From positions 1 to 37,268 of the forward strand of contig JAVCCJ010000015.1 in assembly GCA_030765585.1 (NCBI GenBank): a stretch of DNA of 37,268 nt, written 5' to 3'. Position 1 is the stretch's first letter. Each line of letters opens with the position of its first letter. Of this stretch, positions 18,305 to 27,519 are shown piece by piece. A program made the translations under genes and the position numbers. This DNA is from Candidatus Zapsychrus exili. GTDB lineage: Bacteria > Omnitrophota > Gorgyraeia > Zapsychrales > Zapsychraceae. The notes under the pieces are model-generated. The model was not told the DNA's origin. It was given only the letters and a program-made list of their open reading frames with translations, and did no database searches.

Positions 18305-19591
18305 ATGACTCTCCATGTTAAATCCGCAACTTCTTTAAAAGGAAAAGTAGCCCTTCCTGCATCAAAATCATATTCTATACGTGCATTTATAATCGCATCA
18401 TCTGGTGGAAGATCTATTATTAAAAATACTTCCAATTGTGACGATGCTATCGTGTCAATTAAAGTAGCCTCTTTACTGGGATCTAAGGTTATTAAGCAAA
18501 AGAATAATGTTTGGAAAGTAGATGCTTCTAGGGTCAAAAATATTTCTTGTAAAATTGATGTAGGAGAGTCTGGAACAGTTTTGAGGTTTTTATTGCCTAT
18601 TGCGTCTTTATCTAGTCAAAAAATATCTATTGTAGGTAAGGGAACGCTTTGTGGTCGACCTAATTTGCATTTGACCAATGTTTTAAGAAAGATGGGAATC
18701 AATATAAAAGGTGCAGGCAAAAAAGATAGTGTGCCGATTTCTTTAAATGGCGGAGAGTTGAAGGGAGGTAAGATAAGTATTGACGGAACGTTGAGTTCTC
18801 AGTTTATTTCAGCTCTTCTTATAGTAGCGCCTAAGTTAAAAGAAAATACAAATATATTTTTAACAGGTAAAAAACTAGTATCTTCTGATTATATTGCAAT
18901 GACGCTTCAGGTTTTAAAGTTATCGGGAATAAAAATTACAAAAAGAAATAGTAGGAATTATTATGTTCAAGGAAATCAAAAGTTTAATGGCTTAAAGAAT
19001 TTTGTTGTTCCTTCTGATTATGGCTTAGCTGCATTTTTGATGGCAGCGGCAACGCTTATTAAATCAGATATAATTTTAGAAGGACGTTTTAATGATAAGT
19101 TGATTCAAGCTGATGGACATATCCTTAGGATATTAAAGAAAATGGGAGTAAAGTTTACTAAGACCTCCCAAAGCATCAAGATAAAAGGTCCATTTAAATT
19201 AAAAGGTGGAGAGTTTTCTCTTAAAGATTGTCCTGATCTTGTACCTATTGTGTCTGTGTTAGCATTATTTGCTAGTGGCAAAACTCGTCTTTATGACATA
19301 GGGCATGTTCGAGCAAAAGAATCTGACAGAATAAGCGATTTAAGAAAAGAACTTCTTAAGGTAGGTGCAAAGGTATCTGAGAAAAAGAATGAATTAGTGA
19401 TTTATCCGCAAAAAGAGTACAAAGAAGATTGCGTGTTTAATCCTCATAATGATCATCGTCTTGCTATGTCTTTTGCTGTTTTAGGTTTAAAATTAGGGTC
19501 AAGAGTTGAAAATATAGAATGCTCTAGTAAATCATATCCTGGATTTGTACGTGATTTTAAAGCTATTGGGGCAAAAACAAAAAGCAAGTAA
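18305..19591 (+). CDS. aroA: 3-phosphoshikimate 1-carboxyvinyltransferase (EPSP synthase)
   Basis: LPASKSYSIRAFIIAS; DVGESGTVLRFLLPIAS; IDGTLSSQFISALL; RAKESDRISDLRKEL; NPHNDHRLAMSFAV. Confidence 0.93.
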   Translation: MTLHVKSATSLKGKVALPASKSYSIRAFIIASSGGRSIIKNTSNCDDAIVSIKVASLLGSKVIKQKNNVWKVDASRVKNISCKIDVGESGTVLRFLLPIASLSSQKISIVGKGTLCGRPNLHLTNVLRKMGINIKGAGKKDSVPISLNGGELKGGKISIDGTLSSQFISALLIVAPKLKENTNIFLTGKKLVSSDYIAMTLQVLKLSGIKITKRNSRNYYVQGNQKFNGLKNFVVPSDYGLAAFLMAAATLIKSDIILEGRFNDKLIQADGHILRILKKMGVKFTKTSQSIKIKGPFKLKGGEFSLKDCPDLVPIVSVLALFASGKTRLYDIGHVRAKESDRISDLRKELLKVGAKVSEKKNELVIYPQKEYKEDCVFNPHNDHRLAMSFAVLGLKLGSRVENIECSSKSYPGFVRDFKAIGAKTKSK

Positions 19592-19613
19592 CTTGCTATC
19601 ATAAATAAACCAT

Positions 19614-19642
19614 TTGACAGCAATTTCCTTTTAATATATCAT
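19614..19642 (+). promoter_or_regulatory. sigma70-like promoter upstream of mreB
   Basis: TTGACA (19614-19619), 17-nt spacer, TATCAT (19637-19642). Confidence 0.5.
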
Positions 19643-19671
19643 TATTTATATTAATTAGTATTATATAAATT

Positions 19672-19707
19672 CAGCACCTTTATTCAATTTTTTAAATAAA
19701 GGTGCTG
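19672..19707 (+). promoter_or_regulatory. 13-bp perfect hairpin in the putative mreB 5' leader
   Basis: CAGCACCTTTATT (19672-19684), 10-nt loop, AATAAAGGTGCTG (19695-19707); no U-tract directly after. Confidence 0.6.
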
Positions 19708-19772
19708 GGTAAACTTAAACATCTTTAATCTTTCCACAATTCTTTCAGGATTGTATCCCAAAGGAACTATTA

Positions 19773-20846
19773 ATGTTACAGAAAATCTTTAAAATTATTT
19801 TAAAATTCTTAAATTATGTTCTTGGACTCTTTTCAAATGATATGGGTATTGATTTAGGAACTGCTACTACTTTAGTATTTGTTAAAGGAGAAGGTGTTGT
19901 TCTGTGCGAGCCGTCTGTTGTTGCTATAGAAAAAGAAACAAACAGAGTTATCGCAGTTGGAGAAGATGCGAAGAAAATGCTTGGAAGGACGCCAGGAAAT
20001 ATTATAGCAATAAGACCTATGAAAGATGGTGTTATTTCTGATTTTGAGATAACAGAGGCTATGCTTAAGTATTTTATAAAGAAGGTTCACAAAAGAAAAG
20101 TTTTGGTACGACCTGCTATGATAATTGCTATTCCATCAGGTATTACGGCAGTTGAAAAAAGAGCAGTTAGGGATTCAGCAGAACGTGCAGGAGCTCGTTC
20201 AGTTGAACTTATTGAAGAGCCGAAAGCTGCTGCAGTTGGTGTTGGTCTTCCCGTTGAAGAACCTGCTGGAAACATGATAATTGATATAGGTGGTGGTACA
20301 ACAGAGTTTGCAGTTATTTCTTTAGGTGGGCTTGTTTATGCAAAATCTATTCGTATAGCAGGAGACGAAATGGATGCTGCTATAATTGAATACTTAAGAA
20401 AAACATATAATTTGATGATTGGAGAAAGAACAGCAGAAGAGATAAAAATAAGAATTGGTTCTGCTTATCCTTTGGAAGAAGAAATTAATATGGATGTTCG
20501 TGGTCGCGATCTTATATCAGGATTGCCTAAAACTATTGCGATAACATCTGTTGAAATACGAGAAGCTTTACAAGATCCAGTTCAAGCCATTGTTGATGCA
20601 TCTAAGTCTACTCTAGAACAAACCCCACCAGAATTATCTGCAGATTTAATTGATCGTGGTATTGTTATGGCAGGCGGTGGTTCTCTTTTAAGAGGATTAG
20701 ACAAAAGAATTTCAGAGGAGACAGGCTTACCAGTTCATATTGCTGATGATCCTTTAACAGCAGTTGTTTTAGGGACAGGCCAAATGTTAAATATGCCTTC
20801 TCGATTAAGAAGAAGAATAATTGTTCCTACAAAATTAGATTTTTAG
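19773..20846 (+). CDS. mreB: rod shape-determining protein MreB
   Basis: [69 protein letters not shown]. Confidence 0.97.
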   Translation: MLQKIFKIILKFLNYVLGLFSNDMGIDLGTATTLVFVKGEGVVLCEPSVVAIEKETNRVIAVGEDAKKMLGRTPGNIIAIRPMKDGVISDFEITEAMLKYFIKKVHKRKVLVRPAMIIAIPSGITAVEKRAVRDSAERAGARSVELIEEPKAAAVGVGLPVEEPAGNMIIDIGGGTTEFAVISLGGLVYAKSIRIAGDEMDAAIIEYLRKTYNLMIGERTAEEIKIRIGSAYPLEEEINMDVRGRDLISGLPKTIAITSVEIREALQDPVQAIVDASKSTLEQTPPELSADLIDRGIVMAGGGSLLRGLDKRISEETGLPVHIADDPLTAVVLGTGQMLNMPSRLRRRIIVPTKLDF

Positions 20847-20882
20847 TTTTGATAGGCAATGTTTTAAAGTGATTTTTATTTT

Positions 20883-20911
20883 GTAGGGAACGGCTTTACG
20901 CCGTTCCCTAC
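20883..20911. repeat. 12-bp perfect palindromic hairpin between mreB and mreC
   Basis: GTAGGGAACGGC - TTTAC - GCCGTTCCCTAC. Confidence 0.7.
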
Positions 20912-20928
20912 TTCTATTTTACCTTGAT

Positions 20929-21714
20929 ATGATTTCTCATAATAAAATTAAAAATTTCGTTTATCTATTAATACTTGTGTTGCCATTCTTTCTATTTTTT
21001 GTCCGCCCAAATTTTTTAAATTCTTTTAAATTAAAATTAGTAGAGATAACAGCTTCTCCAATTAGACTTATATCAATACCGATAAAAGAAGCTAAGAAAA
21101 TACTTTATTATCATCGTACGTTTGACGAATATAAAAAAGTGAAAGCTCAGGCAGATGTTCTTAGCGCAAGACTTATTGGGTTTGAAGAAGTATCAAAAGA
21201 AAATTCTCGACTAGAAAGATTACTTGAATTTAAGAGAAGATCTATATATTCATCGGTTGCGGCAAACGTTGTTGGAAGAAACCCATCTCATTGGAATTCT
21301 TCTATAATTATTGATAAAGGGAGCCGAAATGGCATAAAACAAGGTTTTTCTGTTGTAAATTCTTTAGGAATTGTTGGTAAGGTTTTAGAGGTGTCAGAAA
21401 ATATAAGTAAAGTAATGCTTATTGTTGATCCGCAGTTTAGTGTTGCCGCGCTTGTTCAACGCCCTAGAGAAAGTGGGCTTATTTCAGGGACACTGCAAGG
21501 TATGTGTCGTATGCGTTATTTAAGCGAAGACGTAGAGATACTAGAAGGGGACAAGGTAATAACGTCTAAGCTAAGCTCATCTTTTCCTGAAGGATTGTTG
21601 ATTGGAAAAGTTATTTCGGTAAATCAAAGCCTTCGTGATTCATCGTTAGAATGTATAGTTCAGCCAGCCGTTTCTTTTTCTCAAATTGAAGAAGTTTTAG
21701 TAATAGTTAAATAG
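20929..21714 (+). CDS. mreC: rod shape-determining protein MreC
   Basis: N-terminal TM and coiled coil; VAANVVGRNPSHWNSSIIIDKGSRNGIKQGFSVVNSLGIVGKV; position after mreB. Confidence 0.93.
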   Translation: MISHNKIKNFVYLLILVLPFFLFFVRPNFLNSFKLKLVEITASPIRLISIPIKEAKKILYYHRTFDEYKKVKAQADVLSARLIGFEEVSKENSRLERLLEFKRRSIYSSVAANVVGRNPSHWNSSIIIDKGSRNGIKQGFSVVNSLGIVGKVLEVSENISKVMLIVDPQFSVAALVQRPRESGLISGTLQGMCRMRYLSEDVEILEGDKVITSKLSSSFPEGLLIGKVISVNQSLRDSSLECIVQPAVSFSQIEEVLVIVK

Positions 21715-21790
21715 CAGGTACTAGATTCTAGCGTCTAGAGTTTTATTGTATTGTAAATTTAAGAACTAATCCTCAGAACTTATTTATATC

Positions 21791-22276
21791 ATGCGCAAAA
21801 TAATTATAATAACCGGTGCTATCTTTGTATTCTTTTTAATTGAATTCTTCTTATTCAATTTTATTGGTAGGTGGATAGTTCCAAATTTTGCTTTGCTTCT
21901 TGTAGTATTCTTTAATCTTTATTGGGGGATAAGGTATGGATTATTCACTGCTGTTTTGGCCGGAACATTACAAGATAGTTTTAGTACTAATCCTTTTGGA
22001 GTTAATTTGTTTACACTTGTTGTTTGTGTTTATGCTACTACTTTCTTAAAACAATACATTTATCATGTAGGATCGTCTACTGCTCGTTTTCTTCTTTTAT
22101 CTATTGTTTGTATTATCAGTATAATAGTGCAATGTTTTTTGCATGTTATGTTAGGTATTGTAGATATCAGACAGACCTTTCAGTATGTTTTAATTCCAGA
22201 AACTCTCACAACACTTATTATTGCAACATATATTTTTGAAAGATTAAAAAAATGCGTCTTAAAATTATACGTATAA
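21791..22276 (+). CDS. mreD: rod shape-determining protein MreD
   Basis: Polytopic small membrane protein, PNFALLLVVFFNLYWGIRYGLFTAVLAGTLQDSFSTNPFGVNLF; position after mreC. Confidence 0.88.
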   Translation: MRKIIIITGAIFVFFLIEFFLFNFIGRWIVPNFALLLVVFFNLYWGIRYGLFTAVLAGTLQDSFSTNPFGVNLFTLVVCVYATTFLKQYIYHVGSSTARFLLLSIVCIISIIVQCFLHVMLGIVDIRQTFQYVLIPETLTTLIIATYIFERLKKCVLKLYV

Positions 22277-23964
22277 TAACAATTATCTTGTTTTTAATAG
22301 TCATCCTTGACTTGTTCTATGTTCAAGCGATTCGTGGACGATATTATTATAATTTAAGCAAAAATAATAGAGTTAGAATTGTGCCTCTTGAAGGGTGGCG
22401 CGGAAGGATTTTTGATAGCACAGGAGAGGTGCTTGCAGATAATATAGTCTCCTTTAATGTAATGATAACTCCTCAGGAGATTAAGAGCAAACAGGAACTT
22501 TTTTCTTTTTTAGCAGATACGCTTGGTATAACTTATAAAAAGATTGAAGAGTTATATAAAAAGAAAAGGTCAACTCCTTTTGCTCCGATTGTTTTAGTAG
22601 AAAATATAGGACGAGAAAAAGCAATAATTTTAGAAGAAGAAAAATATAGGTTTCCAAGTCTTTTTATACAGGAAAGTTTTAGAAGAGTATATCCTAGAGG
22701 GGCAGACACTTCTCATGTTGTTGGTTATGTTGGAAAAATGAATAAACAGAAGATAGAGAGATTTAAAGAGTATGGGTATTCGCCGCAGAGCATTATTGGT
22801 TATTCTGGAATTGAAGAATATTATGATAGTTATTTAAAGGGAGGCTATGGAGGCCTGCAGGTAGAGGTTAATAGTCGTGGAGAGCAGGTTAGATTATTAA
22901 GCTTTAAAGAGCCTGTTAAGGGTCAAGACTTAGAGCTTACTATAGATAGTAGAATGCAAAGAATGGCAGCAGAATCTCTAGACGAAAGGCCAGGCGCTTT
23001 TATTGCTCTTGATGCAGATAGCGGAGAAGTCTTAAGTATGGTTAGTAGCCCAAGTTTCGATCCAAACGTTTTTAAGAAAGCAATATCTAAAAACAGTTTA
23101 AAGGGTTTGTCTTCTAGTAAGTTCTCACCATTCTTAAATCGTGTAATTAAGGGGTTGTTTCCGCCGGGGTCTGTATTTAAAGTTCCAATTGCGATAGCTG
23201 GTCTAGATACAAAGAAAATTACACAGCATAGCTCTTTTAATTGCCTTGGGTTTTATGAGCTCGCAGGAATAAAATTTCGTTGTACACATATCCACAATTA
23301 TCAAAATTTAATTCAGTCATTGGCTCATTCTTGTAATGTTTATTATTATCGTTTAGGTATGATTTTGGGAGCTGATATTATAAGTAAATATGCTAGACTT
23401 TTTTCTTTGGGAAAACTGACGCATATTGATTTGCCTTATGAAGAGAAAGGTTTTGTGTCTAGCCGTCGACATAAAGTATTGCAGGGAAAGAAATGGTATG
23501 CAGGTCATACATTAAACTTTTCGATAGGACAGGGAGACTTATCGACCACTCCTATTCAGCTTACTCGTATGATGGCAACAATTGCGTCTGATGGGATAGA
23601 AGTACAACCGCATATCATAAGAAAGATTGGCGGTAAGTTGGTAGATGACTATAATTCTAAAAGAAAATTAAAAATACAAAAACAAACTTTTGATATTGTT
23701 AAAAAAGGTTTAAGAGAAACAGTGAGATCATTTTCTGGAACAGCTCACATATTAGATATCGAAGGCATATATATTGCAGGAAAAACAGGCACTGCGCAAA
23801 CTTCTGGAAATAAGGAAGATCATGCTTGGTTTGTAGGATACGTTGAAACTTCTAAGAAAAAAATAGCTTTTTGTGTGTTTCTTGAACATGGAGGATCAAG
23901 CCAGAATGCATGCTTAACTGCAAGGCAGATTTTATTAAAAATGAATAGAGAGGGAATAATATAA
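22252..23964 (+). CDS. mrdA: penicillin-binding protein 2
   Basis: PPGSVFKVPIA (SxxK), HSCNVYYY (SxN), GKTGTAQT (KTG); N-terminal GWRGRIFDSTGEVLADN. Confidence 0.95.
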   Translation: MRLKIIRIITIILFLIVILDLFYVQAIRGRYYYNLSKNNRVRIVPLEGWRGRIFDSTGEVLADNIVSFNVMITPQEIKSKQELFSFLADTLGITYKKIEELYKKKRSTPFAPIVLVENIGREKAIILEEEKYRFPSLFIQESFRRVYPRGADTSHVVGYVGKMNKQKIERFKEYGYSPQSIIGYSGIEEYYDSYLKGGYGGLQVEVNSRGEQVRLLSFKEPVKGQDLELTIDSRMQRMAAESLDERPGAFIALDADSGEVLSMVSSPSFDPNVFKKAISKNSLKGLSSSKFSPFLNRVIKGLFPPGSVFKVPIAIAGLDTKKITQHSSFNCLGFYELAGIKFRCTHIHNYQNLIQSLAHSCNVYYYRLGMILGADIISKYARLFSLGKLTHIDLPYEEKGFVSSRRHKVLQGKKWYAGHTLNFSIGQGDLSTTPIQLTRMMATIASDGIEVQPHIIRKIGGKLVDDYNSKRKLKIQKQTFDIVKKGLRETVRSFSGTAHILDIEGIYIAGKTGTAQTSGNKEDHAWFVGYVETSKKKIAFCVFLEHGGSSQNACLTARQILLKMNREGII

Positions 23965-23966
23965 TT

Positions 23967-25073
23967 ATGCGTCGAGATTTGGGGGATAAAATTTGGTTCT
24001 TTCTTGTTGCAATTATATTTGTAGGATTGGTTGCTTTATATAGTGCGTCTTGCGATAATGTTCGTGTTGCGCAAAATATTTTTTATAATCAATTTATATT
24101 TGCTGTCTTTTGTCTTTTTGTTATGTATATTTTGCAAAATATAGATTATAGAAAGTTTTATGATGTAGCGTATTTACTTTATATTTTTAATGTCTTGCTT
24201 CTTATATGGGTTCTTATTGCCGGAAAGTATACTCTTGGAGCTAAAAGATGGATTCAAATAGGTGCTTTAAATTTTCAACCATCAGAATTTATGAAATTGT
24301 CTTTAATATTAACTTTAGGGCGTTATTTTAGCAAAAGAAGAGCGAACATTTCTTTTGGACTATTAAATAAGACACAACTTTTGTGTAGAGATATTTTAAT
24401 ACCATTTTTTATTACAATTGTGCCAATGTTTATTATTTTTAAACAGCCTGACTTGGGGACAGCTTTGCTATTGTTTGGCATATTTCTTGCTATGCTTTTT
24501 GTTAGCGGTTTAGAATATAGATACATTTTTTCATTTTTAGGAATATGTTTAGGCGTACTTCCTTTTGCGTGGAATGTATTAAAACAGTATCAAAAAGACA
24601 GATTGCTAGTATTTCTTAATCCCAACATTGATCCATTGGGTGCAGGGTATACTATTATCCAATCTAAAATAGCAATTGGATCAGGTCAAATATTTGGTAA
24701 AGGTTGGCTTGCTGGTACACAAAACCAATTGAATTTCTTACCAGAAAGGCATACAGATTTTATATTTTCTGTAATAGGCGAAGAGTGGGGGCTTTTAGGA
24801 GCGATCTTAACAGTTTGTTTGTATTTCTTTTTAATTATGCATTGTCTTAATATAGCAAGTCAGGTTAAAGATAGATTCGGAACAATAGTTGCAGTTGGAA
24901 TGGCCTCAATTCTTACATTACAGGTTGTTATTAATGTTGGTATGGTTATGGGGTTATTCCCGATTGTTGGCTTAACACTTCCGTTTATAAGCTATGGTCG
25001 TTCTTCGTTTTTAGTTTTTATAATTATGATAGGATTTTTGCTGAATTTAAGCAAAAGAAGGACAATATTTTAG
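23967..25073 (+). CDS. rodA: rod shape-determining SEDS protein RodA
   Basis: GAKRWIQIGALNFQPSEFMKLSLIL; FKQPDLGTALLL; FLPERHTDFIFSVIGEEWGLLGA; GLTLPFISYGRSS. Confidence 0.94.
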   Translation: MRRDLGDKIWFFLVAIIFVGLVALYSASCDNVRVAQNIFYNQFIFAVFCLFVMYILQNIDYRKFYDVAYLLYIFNVLLLIWVLIAGKYTLGAKRWIQIGALNFQPSEFMKLSLILTLGRYFSKRRANISFGLLNKTQLLCRDILIPFFITIVPMFIIFKQPDLGTALLLFGIFLAMLFVSGLEYRYIFSFLGICLGVLPFAWNVLKQYQKDRLLVFLNPNIDPLGAGYTIIQSKIAIGSGQIFGKGWLAGTQNQLNFLPERHTDFIFSVIGEEWGLLGAILTVCLYFFLIMHCLNIASQVKDRFGTIVAVGMASILTLQVVINVGMVMGLFPIVGLTLPFISYGRSSFLVFIIMIGFLLNLSKRRTIF

Positions 25074-25123
25074 GGCAGGTTTATAGGACATAGCTGAGCT
25101 TTAAGAAATTAGTGTTTGTTAAG

Positions 25124-25155
25124 TTAATATAAGTATAGTATATTACTTATATTAA
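25124..25155. promoter_or_regulatory. 12-bp perfect AT-rich inverted repeat upstream of MshEN ORF
   Basis: TTAATATAAGTA (25124-25135), 8-nt loop, TACTTATATTAA (25144-25155). Confidence 0.5.
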
Positions 25156-25186
25156 ATAATATTTATAGTATTATTAGAGTGAAATT

Positions 25187-25633
25187 ATGGAAAGATTTAA
25201 AAGAACATCTAACAAACAATTGGGAGAACTCCTTATTGAGCGCGGCGTTATTACTCGCGAACAATTGAAGGTTGCTATTGATAAACAAAAGCAACAAAAA
25301 GGAGGTCTTATTGGTGAAATTCTTGTTAATTTGAATTTTGCTACAGAAAAGGATATTGCTCAGGTTCTTACCTGTCAGTATGGATTTCCGTATCTTCCTT
25401 TGTCTAATTATGATATTGATCAGGAAGTGATTAGTTCTGTTCCAGAAAACGTTTGTCAAAAACATTGTTTAATTCCAATCGATAAAATTGGAAAAAGTCT
25501 CACGCTTGCTATGGCTAACCCTCTTAATGTACAAGCTTCAGAAGATGTTGAATTGGTTACAGGTTGTATTGTACAAATTTTTGTTAGTACAGCAACAGAA
25601 GTGCAGCAGGCAATAGATAAGTATTATAAATAA
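25187..25633 (+). CDS. stand-alone MshEN/GspE N-terminal domain protein
   Basis: KQLGELLIERGVITREQLKVAIDKQKQQKGGLIGEILVNLNFATEKDIAQVLTCQYGFPYL; no ATPase domain follows in the frame. Confidence 0.88.
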   Translation: MERFKRTSNKQLGELLIERGVITREQLKVAIDKQKQQKGGLIGEILVNLNFATEKDIAQVLTCQYGFPYLPLSNYDIDQEVISSVPENVCQKHCLIPIDKIGKSLTLAMANPLNVQASEDVELVTGCIVQIFVSTATEVQQAIDKYYK

Positions 25634-25655
25634 TAAACCCTAAACCCTAAACGCG

Positions 25656-25736
25656 AAATCCTAAATAAACACAAAGTATAAAATTAAAATTATTTAAAGT
25701 TTTATTGTTTTGATTTTGTTTAGTGTTTAGGATTTT
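25656..25736. repeat. intergenic imperfect inverted repeat with AAACCCTAAACCCTAAA preceding it
   Basis: AAATCCTAAATAAACAC (25656-25672) versus GTGTTTAGGATTTT (25723-25736); two CCCTAAA units at about 25638-25651. Confidence 0.5.
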
Positions 25737-25745
25737 ATTCCAAAT

Positions 25746-27491
25746 ATGTCTTCCCTTAAAGAACGCCTACAAAATATACTTCTTCGTGATAAGTTAATTT
25801 CTCCTGAGGATCTTGATATCGCTCTTGCTGCTCAAAAAGAAACAGGTGGAGAACTTAGCAAAATACTTTCCCAGCTTAATCTTATTGATCAAGATACATT
25901 GTCTCAGGCTTTAAGTGAGGGCCTAGGCTTACCCCCAATAAATATTTCCCGTCTTTCTGTTGATCCAAAAGTTATTGGTATCATTCCTTATGAAATTGCT
26001 CAGAAGTATAAGATTATGCCAATCTCTTTATTAGGTGATCAACTTACATTAGCTATGGCTGATCCGCTTAATATTTTTGTAATAGACAATGTTAAAGCAT
26101 TGACTGGTTTTACGATAGTTCCAATCATAGGTCGTACAAAAGATTTAGAAGAGGCTATTAGAAAATATTATGAAGAAGGTGCAGATGATGGTGATTCAGA
26201 TGAGAAATTTAATGAAATTATTCAAGACATCAAAAGCGTTGAAGATTTAGAACTGGTGTCTGAATCTGGTTTGGGAGGGTCTACAGAAGTTGTTGGCGAA
26301 ATTTTAGAAGAAGCTCCTATCATTAGATTAACAGACACAATAATACAGCAGGCAGTATTAGCTAAGGCTAGTGATGTTTTTATAGAACCTCTAGAAAAAA
26401 CGCTTCGTATTCGATATAGAATTGATGGTCTTATTCGAGAAATTGATAAAATGCAAAAATTCTTGCATGCTCCAATTGTCTCAAGAATAAAGGTCATATC
26501 TAATTTAGATATATCCGAACATCGTCTTCCACAAGATGGAAGATTTAAAACAGTGACTTCTGGTAAATCTGCGGTTGATTTTCGTGTTTCTGTTTTACCT
26601 ACAGTGTTTGGGGAAAAAATTGTTTTAAGGGTTTTAGATCAGCAAGGAACTGTTTTAGATGTTGATAAATTGGGATTTGAACCCGAATCATTAAAAAGAC
26701 TTAAAGCCTGTGCTATTAAACCTCATGGTTTGATTCTGGCTTGTGGACCAACAGGGTCTGGTAAAACAACAACACTTTATTCAATATTAAAATATATAGA
26801 TTCTCCAGATAAAAATATTGTAACTGTTGAGGATCCTGTTGAGTATCAATTTAAAGGAGCAAATCAGGTAAACATTAAACCATCTATGGGTTTGACTTTT
26901 TCGGCTAGTCTTCGTTCTATTTTGCGTCAAGATCCTGATGTTATTATGATAGGTGAAATTCGCGATAAAGAAACTTTAGATATAGCTGTTAAAGCAGCTT
27001 TGACAGGACATTTGGTTTTAAGTTCTTTGCATACTACAACTGCAGCAGGATCAATTGTACGTATGACAAATATGGGTATAGAACCATTTTTAATCTGCTC
27101 ATCTGTGCTTGTCATAGTCGCGCAAAGGCTTCTTCGTAAAATTTGTCCTAAGTGCAAAGAAGAATATACTTTATCAGAAGATGTTGCGAAAAAAATAGGT
27201 TTAACAAAAATATCGAAAAAGAAGACACACAAATTATATAGAGGAAAAGGATGTAAACATTGTTTTGATATAGGATACAAAGGTAGAGTGGGAATTACAG
27301 AAGTACTTATTCTTACAAACAGAATAAAAGAATTAATTTTGTCTGGAGCAAGTGAGGCAAGAATAAAGCAGACTGCAAGAAAAGAAGGAATGAAGACAAT
27401 GAGAGAAGATGGCTTGGCAAAGACGTTAGAAGACTTAACGACTCCAGAAGAAGTAATGAGAGTAACAGCTCCTGATGAGGAATTAAAATAA
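25746..27491 (+). CDS. pilB: type IV pilus/type II secretion assembly ATPase, PilB/GspE family (paralogue 1)
   Basis: MshEN-like N-terminus; Walker A CGPTGSGKTTTLYSIL; Walker B DPDVIMIGEIRD; CPKCKEEY...CKHC zinc motif. Confidence 0.93.
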   Translation: MSSLKERLQNILLRDKLISPEDLDIALAAQKETGGELSKILSQLNLIDQDTLSQALSEGLGLPPINISRLSVDPKVIGIIPYEIAQKYKIMPISLLGDQLTLAMADPLNIFVIDNVKALTGFTIVPIIGRTKDLEEAIRKYYEEGADDGDSDEKFNEIIQDIKSVEDLELVSESGLGGSTEVVGEILEEAPIIRLTDTIIQQAVLAKASDVFIEPLEKTLRIRYRIDGLIREIDKMQKFLHAPIVSRIKVISNLDISEHRLPQDGRFKTVTSGKSAVDFRVSVLPTVFGEKIVLRVLDQQGTVLDVDKLGFEPESLKRLKACAIKPHGLILACGPTGSGKTTTLYSILKYIDSPDKNIVTVEDPVEYQFKGANQVNIKPSMGLTFSASLRSILRQDPDVIMIGEIRDKETLDIAVKAALTGHLVLSSLHTTTAAGSIVRMTNMGIEPFLICSSVLVIVAQRLLRKICPKCKEEYTLSEDVAKKIGLTKISKKKTHKLYRGKGCKHCFDIGYKGRVGITEVLILTNRIKELILSGASEARIKQTARKEGMKTMREDGLAKTLEDLTTPEEVMRVTAPDEELK

Positions 27492-27519
27492 TAACAAGAA
27501 TGAAGTCTTACAATTTACT

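Noticed and set aside
21715-21750. CTAGATTCTAGCGTCTAGAG repeat-like sequence between mreC and mreD
   Set aside because: Short and imperfect; could be a remnant of a dispersed repeat but not supportable from this window alone.
22024-22239. 71-aa + strand ORF within mreD
   Set aside because: Out-of-frame overlap; Cys/Tyr-rich translation is typical of a shifted membrane-protein frame.
25636-25652. CCCTAAA units as a telomere-like or CRISPR-like array
   Set aside because: Only two units and no spacers; better described as part of an intergenic inverted repeat.
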